Assembly: GCF_014695385.1 (NCBI RefSeq)
Contig: NZ_JACJOD010000041.1
Location: 183,589-247,588, forward strand
Direction: 5' to 3'
DNA length: 64,000 nucleotides
From: Trichocoleus sp. FACHB-46
GTDB lineage: Bacteria; Cyanobacteriota; Cyanobacteriia; FACHB-46
The notes beneath the pieces were generated by a model. It was not told where the DNA came from. It did not search any database and saw only the letters and a list, made by a program, of their open reading frames with translations. Positions 7,272 to 19,906 of the stretch are shown here, piece after piece; position 1 is the first letter of the stretch; every line of letters starts with the position of its first letter. The translations under genes were made by a program, and so were the position numbers.

Positions 7272-9865
7272 ACGGTTTCAGCCGTCAAACCTGCTAAGGC
7301 TGGCTTCGTCAGCGGTAAGACAAACCAGAACTTAGCACCTGTGCCAGGTACACTCTCCACCCCAACTCGGCCTCCATGAGCCGTAATAATTTGCCGACAA
7401 AGATAAAGTCCCAAACCGATTCCGGTCAAATGAGGATTGTCTAACCCCCGGACATAGAGCTTAAAGAGGCGATCGCAAACCTCTGGTCCCATGCCTACGC
7501 CGTTGTCCTCAACACTACAACGAATTTGTTGGTCTTCTACCGTCGCCTTCAAGGTCAGCTGCAAGCCAGGAGCATTGTGCTTTAGCGCATTAGTAATCAG
7601 GTTTTTGAAGACTTGCTCCAATTGTTGCGGGTCAGCAATCAGTGGCGGCAAATTGGCTGGCAAGAGATTGCAAACGGTTGCTTGGTTTCGCACCAACAAC
7701 GGCTCCAAGTCTTCTAAAATGCCTTGCACCAAACCATCTAAGCGCACCGCCTCATAGGATAAAGCCATTGGTTGACTTTCACTCGTTTGGTCTTCCAGCA
7801 AGGAGTTGATCAAATTCAATTGGCGTTCGTTGCTTTGCACCATGCGATCCACCATCGATCGCATCACTGGCACTGAGTCTCCTGGCTTGTTCTGCAAGTT
7901 CTTCAAAATCAACGACATGCCCATAATCGAAGTGCGGACATCGTGAGAGAAAGCATGCAAGAAAATATCCTTGAAGTGGTTTAAGTCTTGCAGCTCCTGC
8001 ATTTTTTGTTGCAGTTGAGCGGTGCGTTCTTCAACTTGAGACTCTAGGTTGGTGTTGAGCGCTTGTACTTGTTGGTAAAGCTGACCTTGCTGGATGGCGA
8101 TCGCCACCTGAATCGCCAATTGTTCTAGCAAATTCACTTCAAAGGGTTGCCACTGGCGAGGATGCTCGCACTGATTCGCCACCAACACCCACACTTCATC
8201 GCCCAAAATAATCGGCACACCCAAGCTCGCTTTCACCTGATACTGCTGGTAAAAAGCAGCAATTTTCGGCGTTGACTGGCTCAGAGCTACATCATTGACC
8301 ACACGGCTACAGCCTGAGGCAAATAAAGCTCGGAATTCTTGCACGCCTTCCTCGTCGTATTCCAAACACATCACCGAAGGCCAAGCATCACACACCGATT
8401 CCGCCAAAACATAGCCCTGCGCCTGATTGTCCAGATGACCAATATAAACACGGTCTGCCTGAAGAAAGTGCCGTACCTCAGTAACGGTGGTGTTGAGCAC
8501 CTGATCTAGCTCGAGCGATCGCCTAATTTTGAGGGCAATTTCCGTCAGTAACTGAGTACTGCGGAGGGCTTCATGGACCTGCTCCGAAGCCGCTTGCAGT
8601 TGAATTTCTGTTTGTTTGCGCTCGGTAATGTCTTGGACCGTTCCCGTGACACTGTGGTCCGAAAAGGCGAGTTTCTCACACACCAGGCGCTCTGTGCCAT
8701 CGGGGTACAAAATTCGATAATCAATTCGGCAGGGTTGGCGCTCCACCATTGCTTGTGCCAACGCTTGCTCAACACGATCGCGATCGTCAGGATGGATAGC
8801 TTGTAGCGCCTGATCCGGATCGGGAGGAAAGGTTTTGGGCACAAACCCCAGAATGCGATATAGCTCGTCGGACCACCGTAATTGCTGCTGGCCCCAATCT
8901 AAGTCCCAGTTACCGAGTTGAGCAATCCGCTGGGCATTGGCTAAGCTGGCTTCACTTTTCTGCAACAGCTCAGCAGTGGTTTGGCGCTCGCCCACAGCCC
9001 CAGCCAAAACCAAAGCGGTAGTCGTCACCACTCCCATAAAAGCTTGCAAAAACAGCACGGCTTGAGTCAGGTGCTCGGCCTTAGCGAAGAAAGGCCCATG
9101 CCCGTGAAACGCCTCAAAAATTGCAATGCCAGAGACCACCAAGCTAGCTAATACTGCCCCCGGCGGCCCAAAGCGCAGCGCCCCCCATACCACTAGAGGA
9201 AACGGTAAATATTCCAGCGGATAATGAGCGATCGCTGCTTGGGGCTCGGAGCCAAAAACAACCCAACTCACGACACACAAGAGACTTAACCAGACTGCTC
9301 CCTCAACCCGCTGCCCAGGCTTCTGAAACAAAGCTGGCCACTGGCGACAAATCAGCAATGCGGGTGTAGCGACCAAAATGCCCATACAGTCGCCCAACCA
9401 GAGCGTCCACCCGTTTTCCCAGGCTTGACTCCACTGCATCCAGCCCAGTGAACCCTCAATCAGGGTACTCCAAGTCGCATTAATCAGTGGGGCACACAGC
9501 GCAGCAACAATTAAGCCCCAGACATCTTGCAAACGGTCTAAGCTAGGCCGAAATCCTAAACGCCGCAGGGCGATCGCCGCTACCACTGCTTCTGCCACAC
9601 TGCCCCAAGACGAAACAAAAGAATGACCCGCAGAGCCGCCCAAGGACTGCACCAGCAAGAAATCCCCTAGAATCACGCCTGGCCATAGCCATGATCCCCG
9701 TAATAAAAACGCAGCTAAGGCAATGCCTGCGGGAGGCCAGAGCGGTGTTGCATTGGCATTCAGCCCGATCATAGAAATCGAGATTTTAGCCGTGGCAAAG
9801 TATGCGATCGCCAATAGAGCGACCGAACACAAATATTGCAGAACTTGAGGACGCTTTAAGCGCAT
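7223..9865 (-). CDS. MASE1-PAS-GAF sensor histidine kinase
   Basis: An 880-residue membrane sensor. Residues 1-290 contain about eight hydrophobic segments with the MASE1 pattern (NATPLWPPAGIALAAFLLRG near the start). Next come a PAS domain (about 305-415, ending GTVQDITERKQ), a GAF domain (about 430-600) and a coiled linker. The HisKA domain has His641 in HAFSHDVRTS, with D replacing the usual E after the His, and the HATPase domain has DNGVGMG and GIGLGLYLC. The GAF domain lacks a canonical bilin-binding Cys. It is transcribed toward the CheR gene, and the two 3' ends overlap by 49 bases. Ligand unknown. Confidence 0.88.
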   Translation of the reverse strand: MRLKRPQVLQYLCSVALLAIAYFATAKISISMIGLNANATPLWPPAGIALAAFLLRGSWLWPGVILGDFLLVQSLGGSAGHSFVSSWGSVAEAVVAAIALRRLGFRPSLDRLQDVWGLIVAALCAPLINATWSTLIEGSLGWMQWSQAWENGWTLWLGDCMGILVATPALLICRQWPALFQKPGQRVEGAVWLSLLCVVSWVVFGSEPQAAIAHYPLEYLPFPLVVWGALRFGPPGAVLASLVVSGIAIFEAFHGHGPFFAKAEHLTQAVLFLQAFMGVVTTTALVLAGAVGERQTTAELLQKSEASLANAQRIAQLGNWDLDWGQQQLRWSDELYRILGFVPKTFPPDPDQALQAIHPDDRDRVEQALAQAMVERQPCRIDYRILYPDGTERLVCEKLAFSDHSVTGTVQDITERKQTEIQLQAASEQVHEALRSTQLLTEIALKIRRSLELDQVLNTTVTEVRHFLQADRVYIGHLDNQAQGYVLAESVCDAWPSVMCLEYDEEGVQEFRALFASGCSRVVNDVALSQSTPKIAAFYQQYQVKASLGVPIILGDEVWVLVANQCEHPRQWQPFEVNLLEQLAIQVAIAIQQGQLYQQVQALNTNLESQVEERTAQLQQKMQELQDLNHFKDIFLHAFSHDVRTSIMGMSLILKNLQNKPGDSVPVMRSMVDRMVQSNERQLNLINSLLEDQTSESQPMALSYEAVRLDGLVQGILEDLEPLLVRNQATVCNLLPANLPPLIADPQQLEQVFKNLITNALKHNAPGLQLTLKATVEDQQIRCSVEDNGVGMGPEVCDRLFKLYVRGLDNPHLTGIGLGLYLCRQIITAHGGRVGVESVPGTGAKFWFVLPLTKPALAGLTAETVYNSPSLRSSISKITP

Positions 9866-10259
9866 AGGTGCCAGCCAAAAAGCAAAGATAACGGGCAGGA
9901 GGTTGGTATCGTCTAACTACGCTCTAAGCCAGGAACTCAGGGCCACACCAAGTGAGAAGGCGAATAGAAGCAAATGCAGTGCTATCCCACCTCTGGCCGA
10001 GCAGCCAGTCACTTCCTCTCTAGATTGACCCACTTACGAGCAATTTCACTTCCTCCAGTAGGATGAGCCAACCCGAATCACCAAAACGGGTGTTGTACGT
10101 CCGGCGATCGCCCTCCATTGTTTGTAAAGATTATGCTATGGGTCGCATCCTTTTATGGATGAGTCAGCTTGAAGCTGATTTAATCGATTTATTCAACCAC
10201 ATCACCCTGTCAGCCACACCACCCGACACTGTGATTTTTTTGTTTGTCCTTAAACCTTT
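9866..10259. other. Intergenic region between divergent kinase and response regulator
   Basis: About 390 bases separate the MASE1 kinase (minus) and the NarL-type regulator (plus), and must contain both promoters. A 66-codon frame (10063-10263) ends in an ATGA overlap with the regulator but has no recognisable content. No repeat or RNA was recognised. Confidence 0.45.
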
Positions 10260-10913
10260 ATGAATGTGTCCTCCAATTCTGCTGCCTTACGAATCCTGCT
10301 TGTCGAAGACGATCCCATGATGCAGTTGGGGTTGGAGCAAGCCTTGGCTGACTACCCCGAATTTGCAGTCGTGGGTCAAGCGGATGATGGTTACCTGGGC
10401 GTGGAAGCAGCAATCCGACTCAAGCCAGACTTAGTGGTCATGGATATTGGATTGCCTCGATTAGATGGCATTGCCGCAACTCAACAAATTAAAGCAGCCT
10501 TACCAGAAGTCCGGGTGGTGGTGCTGACCTCCCACACCACTGAAACTGAAATCGTGGCAGCCCTCTCTAGTGGAGCCGATGCCTACTGTATTAAAGGTTC
10601 TAGCGTCGATCGCCTGCTGACCGCGATTAAAGCCGCCCAAGAAGGAGCTACTTACCTCGACCCGCAAATTGCCCGTCGAGTCATTGAGCATCTTAAGCCT
10701 CCTGTCTCATCAAGCCACTTGGGGCAATTGTCGCAACGAGAACTAGACGTACTGCGGCTGATGGTAGACGGTAAAACGAATCCCGAAATTGCTGAAGCTC
10801 TGTACCTCAGTCCTAACACGATCAAAACTCACATTCGCGGCATCATGAATAAGCTGGCAGTAGACGATCGCGTGCAAGCTGCGGTAGTTGCCTTACGCTC
10901 TGGCTTGGTCTAG
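10260..10913 (+). CDS. NarL/FixJ-family response regulator
   Basis: A 217-residue two-domain regulator. The receiver domain (residues 10-130) has the acidic pocket EDD (16-18), the phosphoacceptor Asp62 in VVMDIGLP, Thr in LTSHTTE and Lys in CIKGSS. The C-terminal LuxR-type helix-turn-helix (about 150-217) shows LSQRELDVLRLMVDGKTN and the recognition helix LSPNTIKTHIRGIMNKL. It is a DNA-binding transcription factor. The nearest kinases are the divergent MASE1 kinase upstream and the hybrid kinase downstream, either of which could be its partner. Confidence 0.93.
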   Translation: MNVSSNSAALRILLVEDDPMMQLGLEQALADYPEFAVVGQADDGYLGVEAAIRLKPDLVVMDIGLPRLDGIAATQQIKAALPEVRVVVLTSHTTETEIVAALSSGADAYCIKGSSVDRLLTAIKAAQEGATYLDPQIARRVIEHLKPPVSSSHLGQLSQRELDVLRLMVDGKTNPEIAEALYLSPNTIKTHIRGIMNKLAVDDRVQAAVVALRSGLV

Positions 10914-11068
10914 CCCCTTTATCATCTTTTTAAGCTTCAAATGCCTGCTACAAGCAAACAACATGTCCCGGAATGGGAACTTTGAGAAAAAGCGCACAGA
11001 ATAGTTATAGATGGCTGTTCTCACACAATTAATGCGCGGCTCAGTGGCAGGAGATTAGAAGCAATCGC

Positions 11069-13774
11069 ATGGCTGGCACTCATAACTTTGGCTTAGTGGC
11101 ACTTTCAGTCGCGATCGCTGCCGTGTCGGCCACCCTATGGCTGACAGTACAGGCAAAAAAGCCATTCTCATCTCTAAGACAAAAGCTAACTATAGCTTTA
11201 CGCAACTGGCTTGCTGACTCGTCTTCTAGCCATCTAGGGATACAGCAGCAAGCCCTACCAGCAACTGAACTACAGCCAGCGGCAACAGCCCTCAAGATCA
11301 ACCAAGGTTTTCTAGACCAAATCTTCGACCGAGCTGCTGATCCGATTTTTGTCAAAGATCAACAGCATCGTTGGATCCTCGTCAACGACGCCTTTTGCCA
11401 AATCATGGGCTATCCCCGTGAGGGCTTGCTTGGCAAATCTGACTATGACTTCCTGGCTCAAGCAGAAGCAGGGCGGATTTGGGATGATGACAACTTAGTG
11501 TTGACCACAGGCCTAGAACACGAAACCGAAGAAACCTTAACCGACCGCGCTGGAATCGTCCGAACTCTATTAACGAAAAAAATTTCCTTTACCGATGCTG
11601 CGGGCAATCCAGCCTTGCTCGGCATCATGCGAGATATCACTGAGCGCAAACAGATGGAGTTAGCACTGCAACAAACCGTCGAGCGGGAGCAAGCTGGTGC
11701 TAGAGTGATTCAGCGCATGCGCCAAACGTTGGATTTGGCTAACATCTTCAATGCCACAACCCAAGAGCTACGACAGGTAGTCAACTGCGATCGCACCCTT
11801 GTCTACCGCTTTAAACCGGACTGGAGCGGAGAACTTGTTTCTGAATCGGTTGCTGCGGGATGGCGGACTCTATTACTGGCTCAAACCTTCGAGCCCGAAC
11901 TCACGAAGGCCGCAGTGATTAACCCTAACTGCCATGCCAGAGACCTCGGCAACGACACTAGCCTCATTCAGGACAGCTACTTACAGTCCAGTCAAGGCGG
12001 CGTTTATCGCCGGGGTACTAGTCATCTTGCGGTTTCAGATGTTTACACAGCTGGGTTTGACACCTGCTATCTCGACCTACTGGAGAGCTTTCAAGCTCGC
12101 GCCTACGTGATTGTGCCAATTTTTTGCCATAGCCAGCTCTGGGGTTTACTCGCAGCCTATCAAAACTCAGGCCCAAGGCATTGGGAAACCGCTGAAATCC
12201 AAATGGTAGTTCAGATTGGGATTCAACTAGGAGTGGCAATTCAGCAAGCCGAACTCCTAGCCCAAACTCAGCAACAGTCAAAAGAATTGCAGGCGGCGAA
12301 AGAAGCAGCAGATAAAGCGAACCAAGCTAAAAGTGACTTTCTCGCCAACATGAGCCATGAGCTACGCACTCCTCTCAATGCCATTCTCGGTTTCGCGCAA
12401 TTGATGCATCATGCCAAGGGGATCACTTCTGAGTACCAACAATACTTAGACATCATTAGTCGGAGTGGCGAACATCTCCTGGAATTGATCAATGACATCT
12501 TAGAGATGGCAAAAATTGAAGCGGGTCGGAGTACACTTCATGAAACTAGCTTCGATCTACACCGCTTGCTTGACAACTTGACGGAAATGCTTCAGTTGAA
12601 GGCGCGATCCAAAGGATTACAGCTTACTTGCATCCGTACCACAGATGTCCCCCAACTGGTTAAAACTGATGCCAGCAAGTTACGTCAAGTCCTGATCAAC
12701 TTGCTGGGGAATGCGATCAAGTTTACCGATCGCGGCCAAGTCACCCTCCGAGTCAGTCTGAATCAGAGCCACCTCACCACAGATTTCACTTCTCAATTGA
12801 CCGACTCTAAATCGTCCAGTAAGACTCGCCTCATTTTTGAGGTAGAGGATACGGGACCTGGGATCGCCCCCGATGAGCTTAATCAACTGTTTGAAGCATT
12901 TTGCCAAACAGCAGCAGGCTTAAAAATTGCTGGTGGTACTGGTTTGGGTTTGCCGATCAGTCAAAAGTTTGTGCAGCTCATGGGAGGTGAGATCACGGTC
13001 GAAAGTCAGCTAAGCCGTGGCAGTCTCTTCCACTTTGATATTCAAGTAGAAGCAGAGAATAGCCCTCCGATGGCAACAGAATCCTCGGCTAGGCAGCAAA
13101 TCAGTGGCTTAGCTTTGGGGCAACCCCTCTATCGGATTTTGGTTGTGGAAGATAGCTCTACCAATCGATTTTTGCTTGTGCGGCTCCTCAGCCAAGTGGG
13201 GTTTGCGGTTGAAGCGGTAGAAAATGGTCAGGAGGCGCTAGCAGTGTGGCAACATTGGCAGCCCCATCTCATTTTTATGGATATGCAAATGCCAGTAATG
13301 GATGGTTATGAGGCGACCAAACGAATTAAACAGTCGCTGTCGGGACCCAAAACCGTTGTGGTGGCTCTGACTGCCAGTGCTTTTGAGGAGCAACGCCAAG
13401 ATGTTTTCTTAGCAGGCTGTGATGATTTCGTTCGCAAACCTTTCCGCAAAGAAGCCCTCCTCGCAACCATTAGCCAGCATTTAGGCGTGCAGTATCTCTA
13501 CGAAGAACTACCAGCGCTAGTAAACAATAGTGCTGCCAAAGCGGCGCAGATTGCTACACAGAAGGTTGATGTTAGCCAACAACTTGCCGCCATGCCGACA
13601 AATTGGGTGGCTCAATTGCATTATGCTGCTTCTCAATGCAGCGATCGCTTGATTACTGAACTCCTACAAGAAATTCCGACTGAATTTACCGCCCTAGCGC
13701 TGACCCTAACTGAATTATCTGAAAATTTTCGATTTGACCAAATTACCACCCTGACCCAGTCACAGGAGCAGTAG
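11069..13774 (+). CDS. Hybrid sensor histidine kinase, PAS-GAF-HisKA-HATPase-REC
   Basis: A 901-residue protein with one N-terminal hydrophobic segment (about 7-27). A PAS domain (about 85-195, ending [11 protein letters not shown]) is followed by a phytochrome-type GAF domain (about 215-400, with [17 protein letters not shown] and [14 protein letters not shown]). HisKA carries His430 in MSHELRTP, and HATPase shows DTGPGI and GTGLGLP. A receiver domain has Asp738 in IFMDMQMP. A helical tail of about 110 residues follows. Cys333-Tyr334 sits where cyanobacteriochromes attach bilin, and Cys288-His289 is a second candidate, so light sensing is possible but unproven. It lies downstream of the NarL-type regulator on the same strand. 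Confidence 0.9.
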   Translation: MAGTHNFGLVALSVAIAAVSATLWLTVQAKKPFSSLRQKLTIALRNWLADSSSSHLGIQQQALPATELQPAATALKINQGFLDQIFDRAADPIFVKDQQHRWILVNDAFCQIMGYPREGLLGKSDYDFLAQAEAGRIWDDDNLVLTTGLEHETEETLTDRAGIVRTLLTKKISFTDAAGNPALLGIMRDITERKQMELALQQTVEREQAGARVIQRMRQTLDLANIFNATTQELRQVVNCDRTLVYRFKPDWSGELVSESVAAGWRTLLLAQTFEPELTKAAVINPNCHARDLGNDTSLIQDSYLQSSQGGVYRRGTSHLAVSDVYTAGFDTCYLDLLESFQARAYVIVPIFCHSQLWGLLAAYQNSGPRHWETAEIQMVVQIGIQLGVAIQQAELLAQTQQQSKELQAAKEAADKANQAKSDFLANMSHELRTPLNAILGFAQLMHHAKGITSEYQQYLDIISRSGEHLLELINDILEMAKIEAGRSTLHETSFDLHRLLDNLTEMLQLKARSKGLQLTCIRTTDVPQLVKTDASKLRQVLINLLGNAIKFTDRGQVTLRVSLNQSHLTTDFTSQLTDSKSSSKTRLIFEVEDTGPGIAPDELNQLFEAFCQTAAGLKIAGGTGLGLPISQKFVQLMGGEITVESQLSRGSLFHFDIQVEAENSPPMATESSARQQISGLALGQPLYRILVVEDSSTNRFLLVRLLSQVGFAVEAVENGQEALAVWQHWQPHLIFMDMQMPVMDGYEATKRIKQSLSGPKTVVVALTASAFEEQRQDVFLAGCDDFVRKPFRKEALLATISQHLGVQYLYEELPALVNNSAAKAAQIATQKVDVSQQLAAMPTNWVAQLHYAASQCSDRLITELLQEIPTEFTALALTLTELSENFRFDQITTLTQSQEQ

Positions 13775-14211
13775 TACTTCATCAAATTGGGTTTGTGGGG
13801 TTGTGGTGCACAATTCGCTCAACCCACACAAATTTCACGTTGGAATACTACTATAGGAGGAATGGAATATCCGCAACAAGACTGTCTAGAAAAAGGCTGC
13901 GAGTCAATCTGAGCCTAGCGATCGCCCAATTTCTACCCTTGGCTCAGTTCTGAATTAGATTAGCTTTGGGCATACTAAAAAATAATTCAATTTTTTTTGA
14001 ACTTAATTGTATTAATCGAAAAATCAAAAAGTAATCGCAAGTTAATGAACTTAGTATGATCACAACCTTTAAATTTGCTTGAATCTAGATTAAACGTTTC
14101 TAGAATTTATGAATGAAATTACGAAGAAGCACTGTGATGATTGCTAATCACGGCACCGCTTATAGCAGCTAATCAAGCTAATCAAAGGGAAGTGAGAAGG
14201 CAAAAATCGTA
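13775..14211. other. AT-rich intergenic region with an imperfect hairpin
   Basis: The first 60 bases contain an imperfect inverted repeat (TTTGTGGGGTTG near 13792-13803 against CAACCCACACAAA near 13820-13833, one bulged base), which may terminate the hybrid kinase transcript although no T run follows. The remaining sequence is AT-rich and precedes the REC-GGDEF-EAL gene. No other feature was recognised. Confidence 0.45.
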
Positions 14212-16089
14212 ATGAATGCTACCCAGACTGAGCCTATTCCAGCAGACATTCTTGTTGTAGACGATACCCCAGAGAATCTACGCCTTCTTGCCACTATTTT
14301 AGCTAAGGAAGGATATAACGTTCGCAAGGCCCTTAACGGTTCAATGGCGCTCACGGCTGTACAAACTGTGCAACCAGACTTAATTTTGCTGGACATCATG
14401 ATGCCCGGAATAGATGGGTATGAAGTCTGTTATCGCTTGAAAAGCAATCCACAGACAGCCAGAATTCCCATTATTTTCCTAAGTGCCTTGAGTGACGGTC
14501 TTGACAAGGCTAAAGCGTTTGATGGTGGCGGTGCAGACTACATTACTAAACCCTTTCAAGTCCAAGAAGTTTTGGCAAGGGTGCAGAATCAACTGACCTT
14601 AAAAGCTGTTGAACGCAAGAATGAGGAACTACAGGCTCAATTGGAAGCTAGGGTCAAAGAGCGCACTCACCAACTAGAAACGGCGAATCAAGAACTACAG
14701 CGAGAGGTCCAAGAGCGACAACAGCTCCAAGCAGAACTGCTAAAAATGGCCCTCAATGATGTGCTGACAGGTTTACCTAATCGGGCTTTGTTTATGAAGC
14801 GACTGGAGAAAGCCCTCCATCAAGCCCAGACAGATGTAGCGTATCAATTTGCGGTTTTGTTTCTTGACTGCGATCGCTTCAAAGTAGTCAATGATTCTCT
14901 TGGGCACTTCGTGGGGGATGAGTTGCTAGTCGCGATCGCCCGTCGCTTAGAGCAATCCCTGAGTTCCCAGCACACACTGGCTCGCTTAGGCGGAGACGAG
15001 TTTGCTGTACTTCTGACAGAGGTAGACGACCTCAATAGTGCAACTCAAGTAGCCGATCAGATCTTGGCTGCTTTAGCTCAACCGTTCCAACTAGCTCGGC
15101 ATGAGGTGTTTATCAATGCCAGTATTGGCATTACCCTCCACCAACCCGGATATGAGAAACCTGAGCACTTGCTGCGTGACGCAGACACGGCTATGTATCG
15201 AGCCAAAGCGCTAGGCAGAGGACAACATCAAGTTTTTGATCCGGTCATGCATACGAGGGCGCTCCAGCTTTTGCAGCTAGAAACAGACTTGCGCCGTGCC
15301 ATTCAACAGCAAGAGTTTGTGGTCCACTACCAACCCATTGTCGAACTTAACCATAACCAACTGGTGGGGTTTGAGGCGTTAGTTCGTTGGCATCATCCTC
15401 AGCACGGCTTACTGTCGCCGGCAATTTTTATTCCAGTTGCTGAAGAAACAGGCTTGATTACTCAGATTGGTCATTGGGTGTTGGGAGAAGCTTGCCAACA
15501 ACTTTGTAAGTGGCAACAAGGTAATCTGGATGGTCCTAATCTCTCGATCAGCGTTAATTTATCGGCACGGCAAGTCGCTCAACTCGACTTAGTCAAGCAA
15601 ATAGATCAAGTCTTGGCCGATACTCAAGTCAATCCTCAGGCGTTGAAACTGGAGATTACTGAAAGTGTGATTATGGAGAACCCTCAATCTGCCAGTGTGA
15701 TGTTTCAAGAACTGCGGGAACGACAGATTCAACTCAGCATTGATGACTTTGGCACTGGGTATTCTTCTCTGAGTTACCTACACTCTTTTCCTCTGAATAT
15801 TCTTAAAGTCGATCGCTCGTTTGTGCAGCGGATGACAGATAGCTCTGAAGGCTCAGGGTTGGTGCCTCTGATCATCAACATTGCCCATTCCCTAGGACTC
15901 ACTGTAGTCGCGGAAGGCATTGAGACGGCTCAACAACTGGCTCAGCTTAAAGCGCTCAATTGTGATTGTGGTCAGGGTTATTTGTTCTCTAAGCCTTTGA
16001 CGGTGGAACAAGCAACTGAGCTAATTGTTAAAACGCCTCCCTGGTTAGACTCGAACCTCAATTCAGTGCCTTTAGCTGAAATTATTTAG
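14212..16089 (+). CDS. Receiver-GGDEF-EAL protein (c-di-GMP synthesis/degradation)
   Basis: A 625-residue soluble protein. The receiver (about 12-130) has DD in VVDDTP and the phosphoacceptor in ILLDIMMP. A coiled linker (about 140-180) leads to a diguanylate cyclase domain with intact GGDEF at residues 260-264 and an EAL phosphodiesterase domain with intact Glu388-Ala-Leu, DDFGTGYSSL and VAEGIET. The position normally holding the RxxD inhibitory site reads SSQH (251-254), so product feedback at that site is not expected. Both catalytic activities look possible. The adjacent hybrid kinase is a plausible phosphodonor. Confidence 0.93.
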   Translation: MNATQTEPIPADILVVDDTPENLRLLATILAKEGYNVRKALNGSMALTAVQTVQPDLILLDIMMPGIDGYEVCYRLKSNPQTARIPIIFLSALSDGLDKAKAFDGGGADYITKPFQVQEVLARVQNQLTLKAVERKNEELQAQLEARVKERTHQLETANQELQREVQERQQLQAELLKMALNDVLTGLPNRALFMKRLEKALHQAQTDVAYQFAVLFLDCDRFKVVNDSLGHFVGDELLVAIARRLEQSLSSQHTLARLGGDEFAVLLTEVDDLNSATQVADQILAALAQPFQLARHEVFINASIGITLHQPGYEKPEHLLRDADTAMYRAKALGRGQHQVFDPVMHTRALQLLQLETDLRRAIQQQEFVVHYQPIVELNHNQLVGFEALVRWHHPQHGLLSPAIFIPVAEETGLITQIGHWVLGEACQQLCKWQQGNLDGPNLSISVNLSARQVAQLDLVKQIDQVLADTQVNPQALKLEITESVIMENPQSASVMFQELRERQIQLSIDDFGTGYSSLSYLHSFPLNILKVDRSFVQRMTDSSEGSGLVPLIINIAHSLGLTVVAEGIETAQQLAQLKALNCDCGQGYLFSKPLTVEQATELIVKTPPWLDSNLNSVPLAEII

Positions 16090-16104
16090 TCAGTTGAGCA
16101 GCAT

Positions 16105-16134
16105 AAAAAAGTCCCTGATTCTAGAACCAGGGAC
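16105..16134 (-). terminator. Rho-independent terminator of clpC
   Basis: On the minus strand a 7-bp GC-rich stem (GTCCCTG/CAGGGAC, plus-strand 16111-16117 and 16128-16134) is followed by a run of six T residues (A run at 16105-16110 on plus). It is positioned about 28 bases beyond the clpC stop codon. It may also act on the converging GGDEF-EAL transcript, but without a T run in that direction. Confidence 0.8.
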
Positions 16135-16161
16135 TAAGTGAAAACTGAGCCTAAAGAGGTT

Positions 16162-18648
<2,487 letters not shown>

Positions 18649-18918
18649 GGTGAGTTTCCCTTACCGAGCGATTTCGGCTGCAAATAAAACGGCTGCACCG
18701 AGCAGTCCAGTAGATGGTTTAGCAGGGCTAGAAATGGTCAACATCAAGATCTGCATCTACTAACGCCCCAGTCACTCAGCCAGTAATCCAACAGGCAATC
18801 ACCTCCAAGGAAAAGTAGCCTGTATGAAGTTTTGTTGATTTCCTTAGACTTACTGTAACGCTCCCTTACCCCTTTCGTGGTGAGGAGAACCGAAGGTGTA
18901 ACCGGGTAGTTGCCGCCT

Positions 18919-19872
18919 ATGGTCACTACTCCAACCCGACCCAGAGGACGTTATACTCAGCGATCGCGCCTCATCATCTCTAAAGAACCTTGGAAGCAAC
19001 GGATCGCTGTTGATTTAGCCGACAATAGAAAGATGCTCGAATTACATTGTCATACCACTTTCTCCGACGGTACGCTTACCCCTACAGAGCTAGTGGAGCT
19101 AGCCGCCAAAACGGGAGTCCAAGCGTTAGCCATCACTGACCACGATACTTTAGGCGGTTGGGACGAAGCCTTGGCTGCTGCCCCCATCCATGACTTAGAA
19201 ATTGTGCCTGGGCTAGAACTCAGTACTGTGCATTGCGACCGCTCTCTACACATCTTAGGCTTCTACCCTGATCGCGACAAATTAGCAGCACCTTTAGCAG
19301 AGCGCTTAGCGGGTCGCAAGCGGCGGGCCGAGAAAATGGTAGCTAAGCTCGCCGAAGTAGGCTACCCGATTCAGTTACCCCACCTGGGAGAAGGCATGGC
19401 TCCGGGTCGCCCCCATATTGCCGCAGCCTTAGTACAAGCTGGGCATGCTTCCTCTGTGCGGGAAGCGTTCGATCGCTGGTTGGGAGATGACAAGCCCGCC
19501 TATGAGCATTACGAGAAATTCTCCGCGATCGATGGCATTCAGTTATTACGCATGTGTGATGCCGTTCCGGTGTGGGCACATCCTTATCTATTCCGAGGTG
19601 GAGAGGTAGAAGAAACGCTCCCCGGATTAGTCGCAGCAGGTCTAATGGGCATAGAAGTCTATCATCCGAACCACAGCCTGAAGCAATCGCGGAAGCTAGA
19701 GAAGCTTTGTATTCAGTATGGGTTACTGATGAGCGGTGGCAGTGACTTTCATGGCCCCCACCCCGACAGCAAGAATTCAAACAATACATCCTTAAATAGT
19801 TTGCGGATCTCCCTCTCTCTACTTCAACCCATCAAGCAAGCTGCATCAAACCTCCGGCAGCAAAAGAGCTGA
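18919..19872 (+). CDS. PHP-domain metal-dependent phosphoesterase
   Basis: A 317-residue protein from the ATG at 18919; a TTG nine bases upstream and an ATG at 19033 are alternatives. The PHP domain begins at LELHCHTTFSDG (His43 and His45 from this start), then ITDHDTLGG, GLELST, VWAHPYL and GGSDFHG, the set of His/Asp ligands for a three-metal site. It is like the TrpH/YciV family, whose members hydrolyse phosphoester bonds in nucleotides or 5' ends of RNA. The substrate in cyanobacteria is uncertain. The C-terminal 30 residues beyond the PHP core are Ser/Asn-rich. Confidence 0.88.
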   Translation: MVTTPTRPRGRYTQRSRLIISKEPWKQRIAVDLADNRKMLELHCHTTFSDGTLTPTELVELAAKTGVQALAITDHDTLGGWDEALAAAPIHDLEIVPGLELSTVHCDRSLHILGFYPDRDKLAAPLAERLAGRKRRAEKMVAKLAEVGYPIQLPHLGEGMAPGRPHIAAALVQAGHASSVREAFDRWLGDDKPAYEHYEKFSAIDGIQLLRMCDAVPVWAHPYLFRGGEVEETLPGLVAAGLMGIEVYHPNHSLKQSRKLEKLCIQYGLLMSGGSDFHGPHPDSKNSNNTSLNSLRISLSLLQPIKQAASNLRQQKS

Positions 19873-19906
19873 AGCGGAGTGGAGCGATCGCCCTCATCCA
19901 ATCTCT

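Noticed and set aside
10063..10263. A 66-residue plus-strand frame ending in an ATGA overlap with the NarL-type regulator
   Set aside because: No recognisable domain or strong ribosome site. It lies in a promoter region and the ATGA overlap can occur by chance.
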